This document shows positions 21,613 to 32,940 of a DNA stretch of 64,000 nt, piece by piece (position 1 is the first letter of the stretch; each line of letters begins with the position of its first letter). The notes beneath the pieces are model-generated. The model was not told the origin of the DNA, did not search any database, and was given only the letters and a program-made list of their open reading frames with translations. The stretch lies in contig NC_080671.1 of NCBI RefSeq assembly GCF_030247195.1, positions 185,669,725 through 185,733,724 on the forward strand, written 5' to 3'. The translations under genes and the position numbers were made by a program. The DNA comes from Topomyia yanbarensis. Lineage: Eukaryota; Arthropoda; Insecta; Diptera; Culicidae.

Positions 21613-21985
21613 GCCTTTCTCATATAGAAATATTTCTCATTATGCAATCACTCTAAAAATCGTCAATCATACCGGCCCAGAGGGAGTATGCAGTAAGGGG
21701 TTGCTACTTCAAAATTGAAACTAGTTTAAAATTTCTTAACAAGTTGATAATTTAAGGCAGGACCTGGACCTCCCGGACCTTTATCCATGATCCGCCGCTG
21801 GTTTCAAGCGATGTTTCAGTATTCTCAAGATCGTGGCTGTTGATCCGTTGTATGTATGTGCAAATCGTACTGAACATGTAATATTCATTTCCACCATTGT
21901 ATTGAACATAACCAGCCATGGAATCGTAGTCTGGACAAATGAGACAAGCACAATTGCACCATTAGGTGGATTAAAACAGGTTTTT
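21613..21985 (+). repeat. Family A, internally deleted copy
   Basis: Begins GCCTTTCTCATATAGAAA and ends CACAATTGCACCATTAGGTG followed by GATTAAAACAGG. It lacks most of the middle and abuts the preceding copy head to tail. Confidence 0.7.
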
Positions 21986-22490
21986 ATTTTGGGAATGCGT
22001 CGAGTTGAGACGAAAACGTAATATGATTAATAACGAGGATAACACTTTCCGAATGTAGAGAGAAATTTATGAAAAATGATGATTTCCATTCGATTCTAGC
22101 AGGTTCTGATCTTTTGTTGTATGACCAATTATATGTATAGGCCAAATGTTTAAAAACAGTAATTTAAGGTCAAGATAGCATCATTTTGAAACCGCCAATT
22201 TCGGAGGTTTAGTATCTTCGATGAGTTTTACAAACGTTAAACAGCGCATCATTTGATATAAATTTGAGAAAAAATTTGCTAAAGACACGAACTCTGTTAC
22301 TATTTTCTGAAAAATTAATTCTGCATAATTTTAAAACTTCAAAAATTACGGTTTCGGAATTATGCCGTTTGGACAGTATGATCGATTTTCACCAAACCGA
22401 GCTTCTGATTTCAAGTAAGTAGAAACAAAGTCGTTCTACACTCGTTCAAAAGAAACTTCTTCGAATGCTGAATATCAATTATAACACATT

Positions 22491-22790
22491 GAAACCCCGA
22501 TTTTATCAGCCAAATATGAACATATGTTTGATGGGCTCTAGCAGACGAACAAGACTGAATTCGAGTAAATCCTTTCTTGAGCATGGTTTCCTTATCATGA
22601 AGATATGCGAAATATGCGAAAATAAAAAGTTCATCATAATCAGAAATAGTTATCAGACTACATCAAGGGACGAGAAGAATATTTTAACAGCTTCAGTTTA
22701 TTATATAGAAAAAAATTGCCCGATTTAGTCAATGTCTCCATTTTATCAGCCTAAAATACACCATGAGACTGATAAAAATGGGTCTTTATT
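22491..22790. mobile_element. MITE with ATCAG termini
   Basis: Left end GAAACCCCGATTTTATCAGC; right end read inverted AAAGACCCATTTTTATCAGT. An extra internal ATTTTATCAGCC lies at 22739. No transposase frame. Confidence 0.5.
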
Positions 22791-24609
22791 GTATGTATTA
22801 TTCGCTGTGTTTCACATTAATAGGTACATTTCTTTTTTGGAGATTTTTTTATTGCATCGAACTACAACAATTTTTAGGTAGTTTTCAAGGGGTTATTTTA
22901 TAGACTTCTTCCAAAATTTGGCGAACCTATTCCAATTCGAATACCAATTAATTGGTATACTTAAGGGTTTATATGTTGCAGATAGAGAAAATACTAAAAT
23001 TTTCAGCTTTTTCCTACACAATATTACGAAAGCTTATTAAACAATTTTTCCTAATATGTTTGTGAAAATTATAAACTATTTGAAATTTTTTAATACTTTT
23101 ATTTTTTATTTAACCGTGATTTTTTAATAAATAGTGACCATTGCTTCATAACGTAGTCTATTTTTCATGGCTTGCGGTGAGCACGATCTCTCGAATTGCT
23201 GAACTGAAAATTATGGAATAGAAATTAATTTTTAGTATTCTTTACAGATCCGCTGGTGCCCTAAGACGATTTCGCTAGATTTTCAGAGCACTGTGCACCC
23301 AATGCATTAACGCAAGTGAGGGAAGGTTATCGAAAAGTTTCGTGAAAATGAAAATTCCAGTAATGATGATGATTTTCCCAAACGGTTCGTTTTCGTGAGG
23401 TTTTTATTTGTTCTTTGGCATTAGGATTAGCGATAATAATTCAAATCAAGGATACTACTGGGACGTCACTTTTAGAAAAAGTCGATGTCGAAGTAAAATT
23501 TGAAACTATGCACGCATGTACTTCAGAGATAGCGTGATATCAGGAGCTGCGATTTCATTTCAACGCTTTTTTGTGAAAAGGGCGATACTTACAAATGTAA
23601 ACATAGGGCTTTTTTCATACATGCGAATGAGGGCTTTGAAACGCAACAAATTAACCTAAAAATTTTGATTCTACGATATTGCTTTCTTAAACTACAGCAA
23701 AAAATACAACGGGTGAAACTGTATTTTTGTTTGTTTATTTAAAGTTTCGCCCTCCACGCTCCATGCAAACAAACAGGGCGATACTTTTTTTGCTGGCAAT
23801 TTAGAGGCGAAAGTTCTATTTTCGTATTTTTTTAGGATTATCAAGCTGTAAATAGTAACAATGATCTCTATTGCAAAAATACGGACGAAATCGGGAGTGT
23901 AGAACGGTAGTTATTGTAAAAAAACGTAAGGGCGATGCTTCAATGCTGATAGGTGGGGTGGAAAAAGTAAACAATCGCCAAAGGGGCTATATTATCATTT
24001 TGTCAATTTCAATAGCAAAAACAAATTTTAATTTAATAATTTCAAATACTTTATGAAGTTTTGGGTTTCGATCACTGAATCATGCAATCTAGGATGTAAA
24101 AAAACACAATTGTTCTTAAATAGGAAATAAATCCAAGTCTGAAAATATTCACTATTGATTTTCTTTAATGGTGTCAATGCTAGTATCGCTTTTTTTTTCA
24201 AGAAAAAGCGTTGATTTCTTAGTTCTCAGTCGCGTTGGAAATTTGAGTAAAGTAAAAACTTCAAATCGATTCAAAAAAAAATTCGATTTTTTTGGCTCAG
24301 TACAATATATAACCCCTTTAGGAAAATTCAGTTTTCCCACCACAATGCATTGATTGAGGAATTTAGATATTTTATTAACAGAGCATTAGCAATAATTCGT
24401 TTGTATGTCTATATCATGGGCCATTTTTTCGCTTTCCCATTGATTTGGTTTGAGTTTTCTAGCACTGATGTTGTCCTATGCTGATTTGAGCGATTCTCTG
24501 AGTCCTGCGACTATCCCATGTAGTATGTGTTATCAAAAACATCGCGAAGCATCAAGTTCTAAATGTCCTCAAACGATATAATATCGGAAGAGAGTGATAA
24601 GAGTTATAA
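22791..24609. other. No supported gene
   Basis: AT-rich. AGGGCGATACTT occurs at 23578 and 23775, AGGGCGATGCTT at 23931, and an inverted CGCCCT at 23748. A small inverted-repeat element of about 180 bp (23577-23757) is possible. No protein family recognised. Confidence 0.45.
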
Positions 24610-24614
24610 GAAAT

Positions 24615-24656
24615 GTCTCATCACACTGTTAGGTGGATTAAAAGCGTTTTTACAAA
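24615..24656 (+). repeat. Family A, degenerate 3' end
   Basis: GTCTCATCACACTGTTAGGT then GGATTAAAAGCGTTTTT resembles the family A terminus without its body. Confidence 0.45.
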
Positions 24657-24949
24657 GAAGCCTCGAGCAAAAATATATTTCGAAGAAAAATAAATTAAAG
24701 GAAACGCTTTGCTTTGCGAATTCTGAATTCCTTAATTCCAACATGGCCAACCAATCTTCGTAATATTTGAGAGATTAATACAGAATAGATAGAAGCATCA
24801 ATTGTTTTCTTTGAATTGTTTATTCTATTTATAAGTTTCAAGATACTCTCAAACTTTAAAAATCGTTTTCCTCGAAATTTGTTAACTGGCGCTTATCATA
24901 AGATAGCACAACAGCGACGATGTATGCAAAAGTTCAGGTACACTCATAG

Positions 24950-25072
24950 CGTTTTCGTTTTTACCTGGTGCTACACCGGTGTAATGCAAAAAAGAGACTG
25001 ATTGCACCCAAGTGTCAATCAGTGTAGCACCGACTACACTAGTGTAGTGCGCTGCCAAAGACGAAAAACCCA
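24950..25072. mobile_element. Short imperfect inverted-repeat element
   Basis: Left GCGTTTTCGTTTTTACCTGG then GCTACACCGGTGTA. The right end read inverted is GGGTTTTTCGTCTTTGGCAG then ACTACACTAGTGTA. Each arm holds its own small palindrome around TACAC/GTGTA, so the whole can fold into a branched hairpin. Confidence 0.5.
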
Positions 25073-27323
25073 TTAGGAGGACAGTACATACCTAGGAATC
25101 GCTCTAAAGCGCTTATGCTGCACTTCCATACCCACAGCCGGCTGTGCTCCTGCTTACTTCAATCTCTTTTCCGATTAGCACATTGGCAAGCATCACCAAC
25201 GTTATTTATTGCCAAGCATCCATCAAATTGAGGGAAATCATTCTTTTTCGATTCCCATATAGAATCAACGTAAATAAACTCTCTTTCAGTGAGAAAGCAA
25301 CATTTGTGTTTTGTAATCGATCGCCAAAATATATTTTTTTTAATATTGAATGTTGGCCATTACACTGATTTTTTACTGACTCTCCGCATTATTAAACAAG
25401 TTTTCACAGAAATGTAGCCAAAATTACATAAGTAATCAAATAATCTGTACTGTTAATTTATTACTAAACATGAAATTAAGGATGTCTATTACTTGGAAAA
25501 GTGTTGAACAATCTGGCATAGAGCAGAATTAACAAAATATTTCAAATTACGGAATCTTCACTATTAACGACATAAAATATAAACCTGTAGCATTTTTAAT
25601 GAAAATTGACGGGTGTGAACAAAAAAAGGCTACTAGGATCAATCCATAACAATGCTACACACCAACAACGTGTACAGCAATTATTTATGGAATCTTAAAT
25701 TTGAGATATGTATTGCAGATTAGAGTATTTCAAGTCCGGCTGCCTCGGATTATGCTTGGCGTGCTGTTGTGTCTGCTGCCACGAAATAATCCCATAAAAA
25801 GCACCGGAACGTGGAAAAACTCGGTGAAAATGTTTAACGACCGTAAATATATATATTTAGGTAAGCAGATATTTGCATGCTGAACAATACAAACCGGGAG
25901 AGAACAAAAACTATTTACAAACTCGTCGTCACGCGGGATTGTAATTATGGAAATAGCGTGAAAGTGGGAAAGGAAAATAAATAGCAGTTTTTTTCCGGCA
26001 ATTGCTGGAATCCTAAATGACTACAAGTGCCATTGTTCGCATTCTGTCCTGTTTCCCGGTCTCGCGAATTGCATAGGCTGACGCGTGTTGACCTGTGAGG
26101 TTACGCCAGTTGCCCGGGTTAATGACTTCGAGGGCATCTCGTTATGAACTTTTTTTTCTCATTTGTGCAAAAAGTTTTCACAACAGTACTTCATTATGAC
26201 TGACATGCTGAACGAGTAAATTACGCTCTGCGGGGAAGTAGTGGTGCTATAAAATATGGCTGATAACGAGGAACAATCAGAATTCCAAGAACTTTGATGG
26301 ACGTGTTTGTCGTGATATTATGCGAAATTTTGAAAAGATCTTCGGAAAAGGTTGTTCTACGTGTGTATAGTAGTAAGAATTGTGTTGTGAAAAGCTGAAC
26401 TTATTTGAATGTTGCACAATTGGAATACAGAAGCAAACTCGTCAACAATTTTAAAGCAGGTGTTGTCTTAACCAACATGTGGCCGAAAAACGAAAATCAA
26501 TCATATTTTCGTTTATAATACTAATGCTGGTGTTGGTGTTGAAGTTGAACTAATATGATGCAGACTTGACTTATCTAGTATTCGATTTAACGAAAGCAAC
26601 GTTTAAGCTAATCTTGAGCCATTTGAGCCAGACGCTACTGATTCCTGATCTGCTTGTTGGTTTCTGTTGGCAGATTTTATGGTTTTAATCGAACAAAAGC
26701 TTATAAAATCACAGGTTTATGTATGGACAACTTTTTATCTTTCTTTCATATCATCAACTGGGTTCGTTGAAAGCGAGTTTGATTCATTCAATATTTTGGT
26801 TGGGGTAAGACCGACACGTTGTTTAGATGGTTGTGTATATATGTGATTCAATACTAATGACTAAAAAACTTTAAGATATTTCAATTGCACTATTATGACA
26901 TTATAGTAACAGCAGAAATATACTTAAACTCTTTCATTGTGTTAATTTCTTATCAGTTCTTCGAAGAAAATTGTTTTGTTTGTTGGACTCTGTTGAAGTA
27001 TTTGTTATTTCTGAAATCCGGATTTGTAGTGTTCTTTTGGTTTGTGCATGATTTTTTTTGTTTTGTTGCCAAAATAGTAAGAAAAGAAAACTTTTATAAG
27101 ATTTACATTGATGACTTTGAAATTACCTCTAATTTCATATCAATATCATGAACATCATTTACCCTAAATATAATAATTAAAACAACGATGTTACTGAAAT
27201 GGCCCACTTCTGTCTACAAATAGCAGCCCATTTCTGTTTACAAGTGCCATTTTCTGCATATGTAGTTCACGTCACGTCAATTCAATGTAAATAATAGGCA
27301 AAAACCACTTTTCATTATGCTAT
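25073..27323. other. No supported gene
   Basis: Mostly AT-rich unique-looking sequence. It contains the second copy of the 31 bp segment (26618-26648). TGGCCCACTTCTGTCTACA at 27199 recurs in near-identical form at 27844, so 27.2-27.86 kb may be one composite element. Confidence 0.45.
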
Positions 27324-27382
27324 ATTTCACCCTAAGGAGGAAAATTTGGTAAAAACCAAAATTTCTCACTAGGGTGAAAATT
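27324..27382. repeat. Hairpin, about 25 bp arms
   Basis: ATTTCACCCTAAGGAGGAAA pairs with TTTCTCACTAGGGTGAAAAT across a GGTAAAAACC core, with a few mismatches. Its right arm is immediately followed by another TTGGTAAAAACCAG. Confidence 0.6.
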
Positions 27383-27437
27383 TGTTGGTAAAAACCAGTC
27401 TTTGTACAGGAGGGCACAAATCCTTATTTCATACTAT

Positions 27438-27690
27438 GTTGCGTTTCGGCTTCGCCTCATCAGAAACCGACACTAACACATTGTCGGAATAGATTAGCGC
27501 CGGCTTGACGCAAATCCCTTAAAACTAAAACACACTATGTGTTTCAATCAAACGACTGATCAAACGTGATGTCCCGTTCGAGCAGAAGTTCTGTGTGTTT
27601 TAGTTTTAAGGGATTTGCGTCAAGCCGGCGCTAATCTATTCCGACAATGTGTTAGTGTCGGTTTCTGATGAGGCGTAGCCGAAACGCAAC
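27438..27690. repeat. Near-perfect palindrome with 98 bp arms
   Basis: Arms 27438-27535 and 27593-27690 are inverted copies with one mismatch that I can see (CTTCGCC against CTACGCC read inverted), separated by a 57 bp loop. The outer ends are GTTGCGTTTCGGCTTCGCCT. A degenerate single arm of the same sequence lies at 45935-46008. This is probably a foldback-type element. Confidence 0.85.
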
Positions 27691-29304
27691 ACTTTTCATT
27701 TCTAAAAATGTAGCCCGAAATCCTGGCCAATGCGAGATTAGGTCTACAACCTCCAAATGCTTATGAAAAGTGCGCGAGCATTAAAATATGGTAATGATGT
27801 GTATGGTTGGACATTGGTGTCACTACTACTTAGAAAATTTCGGGTGGCCCACTTCTATCTACAGTACTCCATTACAAACATTTCAATGTGAGAAAGAAGA
27901 AAGTTGAGTATTTAATAAATAGCATGGCTTTCAATTTCTTAAATTCTACTGACGAGTCCATGAAATTCGTGGATAAAAAATTTCGCCCGAATACACTCGA
28001 TGTACCTGCCAAAAAAAAAAGAGCCAGCATAACTATTTTCGATAAAAGTTAACTGTTCAATAATTCGCACTTATCTTGGAAACGGTTGAATTACACCACC
28101 AGCAGTCGTTTCATATATTTAGTATAAAGCCTGCATAGACTGTCGGTATGCGTTACACCTAGCTTGTGAGCTTATGAGAAGCCATAACCCAAGGAAACTA
28201 ATTGTACTGATGTGGGTTGCGAACATAAATTGCAGTAACCACCACCCAGCCAAACCCACTCAAAGTACGACGATACTTATACGGATGAGCTCGAGAGTGT
28301 ATAAGGTGGCGGGCTGAAGATGTTTTCGCAGCTACCTTCCTGCTCTACAGCTGCTGAAGTGGTGTTATCTGCCACAGAACGATGGTTCCTCTTACTTACG
28401 GTAAAGTTTGCGGGCTTTCGCTTCATTAAGAACGTATGTGGAAAGTTTTCCCTGCTTGATTCGATTTTTCACTCGAATGGGATTCCAAAGTATCCTACTG
28501 TACCACCTTCTATCTATCGATTGACGTACAGGAGCTGGGAAGTTTAGAAAAGTTTAAATTTTATAATATTGTTTCTCACTCGAGAGAGCTGGGGGGTATT
28601 GAACGTTTCGACTTAGAGTAGAGTTTAAGTTACAAGCACAAGGATTAATAATTATTGACCTATTTTAAACTAATTAAAACAATACAATCGAATTAAAAAA
28701 GTACGTGCATCATTTCTTCCTTCAGACATTAATCAACAGGCACGTACATGCAGACAATACAGCGTAAAATGGTGTTCATGTTTTCTGAATTTGGGGCAGT
28801 AGCTGAAAAACCAGTGGCTTATATTCGTATGAATCAAAGGACAGCTGATTTCAATGAATAATTTACTGGTACTAGATGACATGCAAGATGACCCGAAATG
28901 CTGCAACTTACTGCAACGTGCTAGTACAAGATTTTTAAAAAAAGCCTTCCGCTAAAGTTGCCATGTATGCAAAAGACGACAGTCCGTTTGTAAGAAAGTT
29001 GGAGGCGCTCTATAAATATAACTTACTCACGATACCTGATTCTTTCAGAATATACTTTGAGTATCTTCTAAAAAAACTTCCTATAAATTTGTATTTATAA
29101 TTGTATTTATTTTATATGCACCAACAGGCATTCTAGAGCCTCAACGATGTCTTAAGAGGTAAGGTCACCATACAACAGTGGATCCAAACATGATTTTAAA
29201 GTACTTAATTATATGGAACCAAAACTAGCCATATGCTCGAATTGAATATAGCGAGTGCTACAGGGATCAAGACATGAGAGTATACAAGTGGTAAGATAAC
29301 GCTG
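27691..29304. other. No supported gene
   Basis: AT-rich sequence. A plus-strand open frame at 28320-28547 has no recognisable motif and no splice or promoter context that I can support. Confidence 0.45.
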
Positions 29305-29642
29305 CACACGGTAGATGGATCCATCAATTATTCTATGCCTGTGGGTAAGCAGAGCGCACGGTGACACGACACATTCTCTGTCTGGTTATGATTGTTTCAA
29401 GAAGTATATGAACAGGTTCAGCCACGCAAGACCGTCATTATGCATCGCGTGCGGTGATGCAGAGGAAACGCCTTAGTACATGGTCTTCGAATGAAATAAG
29501 AGCCATTATTGGTGAGGACGTCAACATGAACAATTTTGTCCAAAGAATGTGTGCGGACAAAGCAAAATGGGATGCGGTGAACAGCAGAATTGTTCATCTC
29601 ATGACAGCGTTGCAACGAATATGGCAAGGGAACAATGACTAG
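29305..29642 (+). pseudogene. R1-clade LINE ORF2, C-terminal remnant
   Basis: Translation in shifting frames gives GRWIHQL, then YMNRFSHARPSLCIACG, EETP, YMVFE and finally DAVNSRIVHLMTALQRIWQ before TAG at 29640-29642. This is the familiar end of R1-clade ORF2: the CxxC...H...C finger and the MTALQRxW tail. There is a TAG inside EETP-YMVFE and a frameshift just after it, and the second half of the finger is gone. The reverse transcriptase core is absent, consistent with 5' truncation. The sequence following the stop carries the repeated 3' UTR motifs of the family. Confidence 0.7.
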
Positions 29643-30215
29643 CAACATAGCAGTACAGGGCTTCGGGTCGTCGAAGCAGCGATGAATCGGAAGTCACACT
29701 TCAACCGATATCGTCGGACCAAACGTGGCACTCGACAAATTAGTCTGCTGAAGAAGAGACGACGGTAGGTCTTCGGGGCACCTGAGAACCAGAAGTCATC
29801 CTCTAGCCGGAATCGTAAAACTGATCTCGGCATCCATCCGGCCAGCAGCGAGTTTATGGTTTCGAGAGAACTTCCAACGTCGAGAAATTTTTCCGATGGA
29901 GTAGGATAGGCAAACCGCCGGACTAGTTTGAGTAGATCGCGAAGTAGCATCGACAAATGGTTGTCTGGGCGCCTATGAATTGGAAGTCACCCTCCACCCA
30001 GAACCACAGGACCGTCTTCGGCATAGCAGCGGCTTCGGAAGAGCTCATACTGCCAAGTAACTCTTCGTCGGAATAGGAAAGATCCACCGCCGAGGACTAT
30101 TCAGAGTAGTTCGTAGCGAATCGCTGGCTTGAATACTCGGGCACCAGTGACCCGGACGAAATCCTGCACCTGAAATCGATGAACAGCCCTAAGCATTCTG
30201 CCGGACAACATTGAA
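29643..30215 (+). repeat. R1-clade 3' UTR with internal repeats
   Basis: The phrase GCCGGAAGTCACCCTCCAGC, with decay, recurs near 29689, 29793 and 29976, each followed after a short gap by a CGGAATCG-like and CGGCAT-like string. The spacing is about 100-185 bp. The same UTR motif appears at 30.74 kb and, inverted, at 32.6-32.8 kb. Confidence 0.6.
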
Positions 30216-30344
30216 GCAAGAATAACGCGTCCGTTATGTCATATGTATTTTTAATTAGTTTAATCAGCATTAGCTCAATGTTGTCTTTCGGGTGTCTTTC
30301 GGGTAAATTCTATCATGAGGGAGGGGAATATAGTAGGATTTAAA

Positions 30345-30600
30345 AAACCTCAAAAGCCTGGCCTGTAGTTTATTGGCACTGTGTGGGACTCACGACTCAC
30401 ATTCGTGCCTAACCACTAAAGACAATCCTTACTTTTCACGCCCTTCTTTCCCGTTATGCTTTCGTCGCACCTTTTTCTTCTGCTCTATCTCGAAGCCTCA
30501 CTTGGTTCATGGAATGGCTCGACCTATGAGCCTTGATTTAACTCTCGATTCTTCTCTTACTTTTTGTCTCCATATATTACGCTCCCGGTTTAACCACGAT
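30345..30600 (+). repeat. Direct repeat, copy 1
   Basis: TTTATTGGCACTGTGTGGGA through ATGGCTCGACCTATGAGCC to TCTCTTACTTTTTGTCTCC is about 90% identical by eye to 32280-32575. One insertion of about 40 bp distinguishes the second copy. No coding frame is conserved between them. Confidence 0.75.
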
Positions 30601-30699
30601 CTACTTGCATAGTCCCCAACGGTTTCAGCAGATATTCTTTCTTCGTGAAACTCTCCAGTGAGGTAGGCTAGCTCCAGTGTCGAAAACTAGGCCGAAGAG

Positions 30700-30925
30700 C
30701 ACCGAACGTGACAAACTACCAGCATAGGGTCGTCGGGGCACCAGTGAGCCGGAAGCCACCCTCCAGCCGGAATCGCGGGATGAATTGCGGCATCCAATTG
30801 GTCAACGCAGAGAGAAGCACATGTAGAATATCATGTCGTGTAGGACTGATATAGCGGTGATGAGGCCAGCGAACTAGTACGAACAGCTAGACCTAGAATC
30901 AAGCGAAATGCATGAGCACATCCCC
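30700..30925 (+). repeat. R1-clade 3' UTR fragment
   Basis: CACCAGTGAGCCGGAAGCCA, CCCTCCAGCCGGAATCGCGG and TTGCGGCATCCA match the UTR motifs at 29.65-30.2 kb. It has no ORF attached. Confidence 0.55.
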
Positions 30926-31155
30926 CCAAGTAGTCATTTCAAATGGAATTTAGGGGGTTCAGGCAAATGTTGGACTCTTCGTGGAGGTTAGAGAATTTTT
31001 TTTCTCTGGTCAGAGTCCCTCGCTCTGGCACATGATGTACGAAAACGGTAGAATGGTCTAACTACTGAATGTGTGCTGGGTCGGCTTAAAATCCTAAAGC
31101 AAGCGTAGCAAGCAAAAAAGAACAAACACACATACATATATACAAATCACTGCCA

Positions 31156-31996
31156 TAGTCTCGAAGTGGACGCCGAAACAACTGGGATTAATGATCGATG
31201 ACCGACTGAACTTCAACACCCATGTCGACTACGGCTGTGAGAAGCTGGCCAAAGCTATAAACGCTTTAGCCAGAATTATGCCGAGCAACGCCGGCCCAAG
31301 TAGTAGCAAGAGGCGTGTTCTGGCTAGCGTATCATCGTCGGTACTGGAGTATGGAGGCCATGTGTGGGTTGCGGCGTTAAAGACACATCGGAGTCGAGTG
31401 AAGCTGAGTAGTACGATCAGGCTCATGACTAAGCGGGTCGTCAGCGCACACATGACTATCTCATCAACGGCAGTCTGTGTAATCGCTGGAATGATCCCTA
31501 TCGACATCTTCCTAGTGCAAGATAATCAATGCTAGAAGCGGAAGGGTACCAGAGGAATACGGAAAACACCCGGAGCAGACTCGATAGTCAAATGGCAGCA
31601 AGGCTTGGACTCGACGGAAAAAGGACTGTGGACTCACAGACTCCTATCGTTTCTCTCGATTTGGGTAAACAGGAGGCATGCTGAAGTAACCTTCTGTTTG
31701 ACACAGTTCATGTCTTGTCACGGTTGTTTCAATCAGTACCTACATCAGTTCGGACACGCGGTATCACCCTTTTGTCCGGAGTACATACACATGGAGGAAA
31801 CACCGGAGCATGTGGTTTTCGAATGTTCGAGGTTCGAAGCGACACGCATAGAGATGCTTGAAAAGAAGGGGGACTGCACATCAACCCGAATAATGTCGCT
31901 TTCAAAATGACAAGTGCCGTAAACAAGTGGAGCGCGGTCAACAGAGTGGTGACGCAGATCATGACCGCCTTATAACGGAAATGGCGTGACCATTAG
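31156..31996 (+). pseudogene. R1-clade LINE ORF2, reverse-transcriptase thumb to C-terminus
   Basis: The first frame (to about 31530) reads LGLMIDDRLNFNTHV, a cysteine-lysine helix with NALARIMPSN, then SSSVLEYGGHVW, LMTKRVVSAHMTISSTAVCVIAGMIPI. This is the thumb and connection region of an R1-clade ORF2. The next frame (31605-31910) gives GLWTHRLLSF, FMSCHGCFNQYLHQFGHA, FCPEYIHMEETPEHVVFECSRFEATR, the C-terminal finger (C..., H, C). A third frame gives WSAVNRVVTQIMTAL and, after a premature TAA, RKWRDH before TAG at 31994-31996. At least two frameshifts and one stop are present. The catalytic FADD region is missing, so the copy is dead. Confidence 0.8.
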
Positions 31997-32279
31997 TAGG
32001 GTCCGTTTAAAATTTCAAAACCATGTAAAGATAAATAAAATGGTCTCATTAACCCATAAATATACCAAAAGATGTTTTTAAATGGGATCTGCCGGACTAC
32101 GATGATTGTGTTTTCAAGGGTTGATCCAAACACTATCAAAGTACCATAGAGTTGGCGTGAATCTGGACCATGAGTGTGAGTCCTCCATTATGGGGATATT
32201 ATGGGGCACGTGTAGGAAATTATATGTGGATCCACCCATGCCTGAAACAAAAATATATATTTTATGTGCATGTTGTTAT

Positions 32280-32575
32280 AGTAAGGTTTTAAAAATTTGA
32301 AAAGCTTGGCCAGTAGTGTATTGGCACTGTGCGGGACTCACGACTCACGTTCGTACCTAACCACTAAAGACAATCCTTATTTTTCACGCCCTTCTTCCCC
32401 ACGGAACTACGTCAAGATATTACTTCGTGGGGGGATCGATATTCTTTCGTCGCACCTCTTTCTTCTGCTCTATCTCGAAGCCTCACTTGGTTCATGGAAT
32501 GGCTCGACCTATGAACCTTGATTTAACTCTCGATTCTTCTCTTACTTCCTGTCTCCATCTATCACGTCGCCGTTT
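32280..32575 (+). repeat. Direct repeat, copy 2
   Basis: Matches 30345-30600 from GTATTGGCACTGTGCGGGAC to CTTACTTCCTGTCTCC. It contains an extra segment with ACGTCAAGATATTACTTCGT near 32410. Confidence 0.75.
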
Positions 32576-32599
32576 AGCTCTCGTCTCCGTGAGCCGTTT

Positions 32600-32940
32600 A
32601 GGGCCGGGCCAGCCAGTTGGTATTGAGGTCCATCCAGAGATTTCGGGTGGAGTGTAGCTTCCGGTTCACTGGCGCCCCAACGACCCACTGCTAGCTATTA
32701 GACGCGGTCTACTCAGTAAAATCTCCGGCGGTGGATCGAGCCTATTCAGGAGCTACCCGGTGGGGTGAAGCCTGACGTCCGGTTCGCTGGCCCCCGCCGT
32801 GCCGAACTCGGCGCTACGTCGCGTACTACTCAATTGCTCCGGCGGTGGACCTAGTCTACAATGTCGGTGAGTTTCCCCGGTGCCGGAATTTCTCTCGAAA
32901 CCCGATTTGTGGTTCCACGGCGGCGTTTTAGCCACTGATG
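32600..32940 (-). repeat. R1-clade 3' UTR, inverted
   Basis: Minus-strand copies of the CCAGTGAACCGGAAGC and GGGGCGCCAGTGAACCGG type motif at about 32645-32690 and again at 32765-32800. They follow the C-terminal remnant at 32941-33126 in the correct order. Confidence 0.55.
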
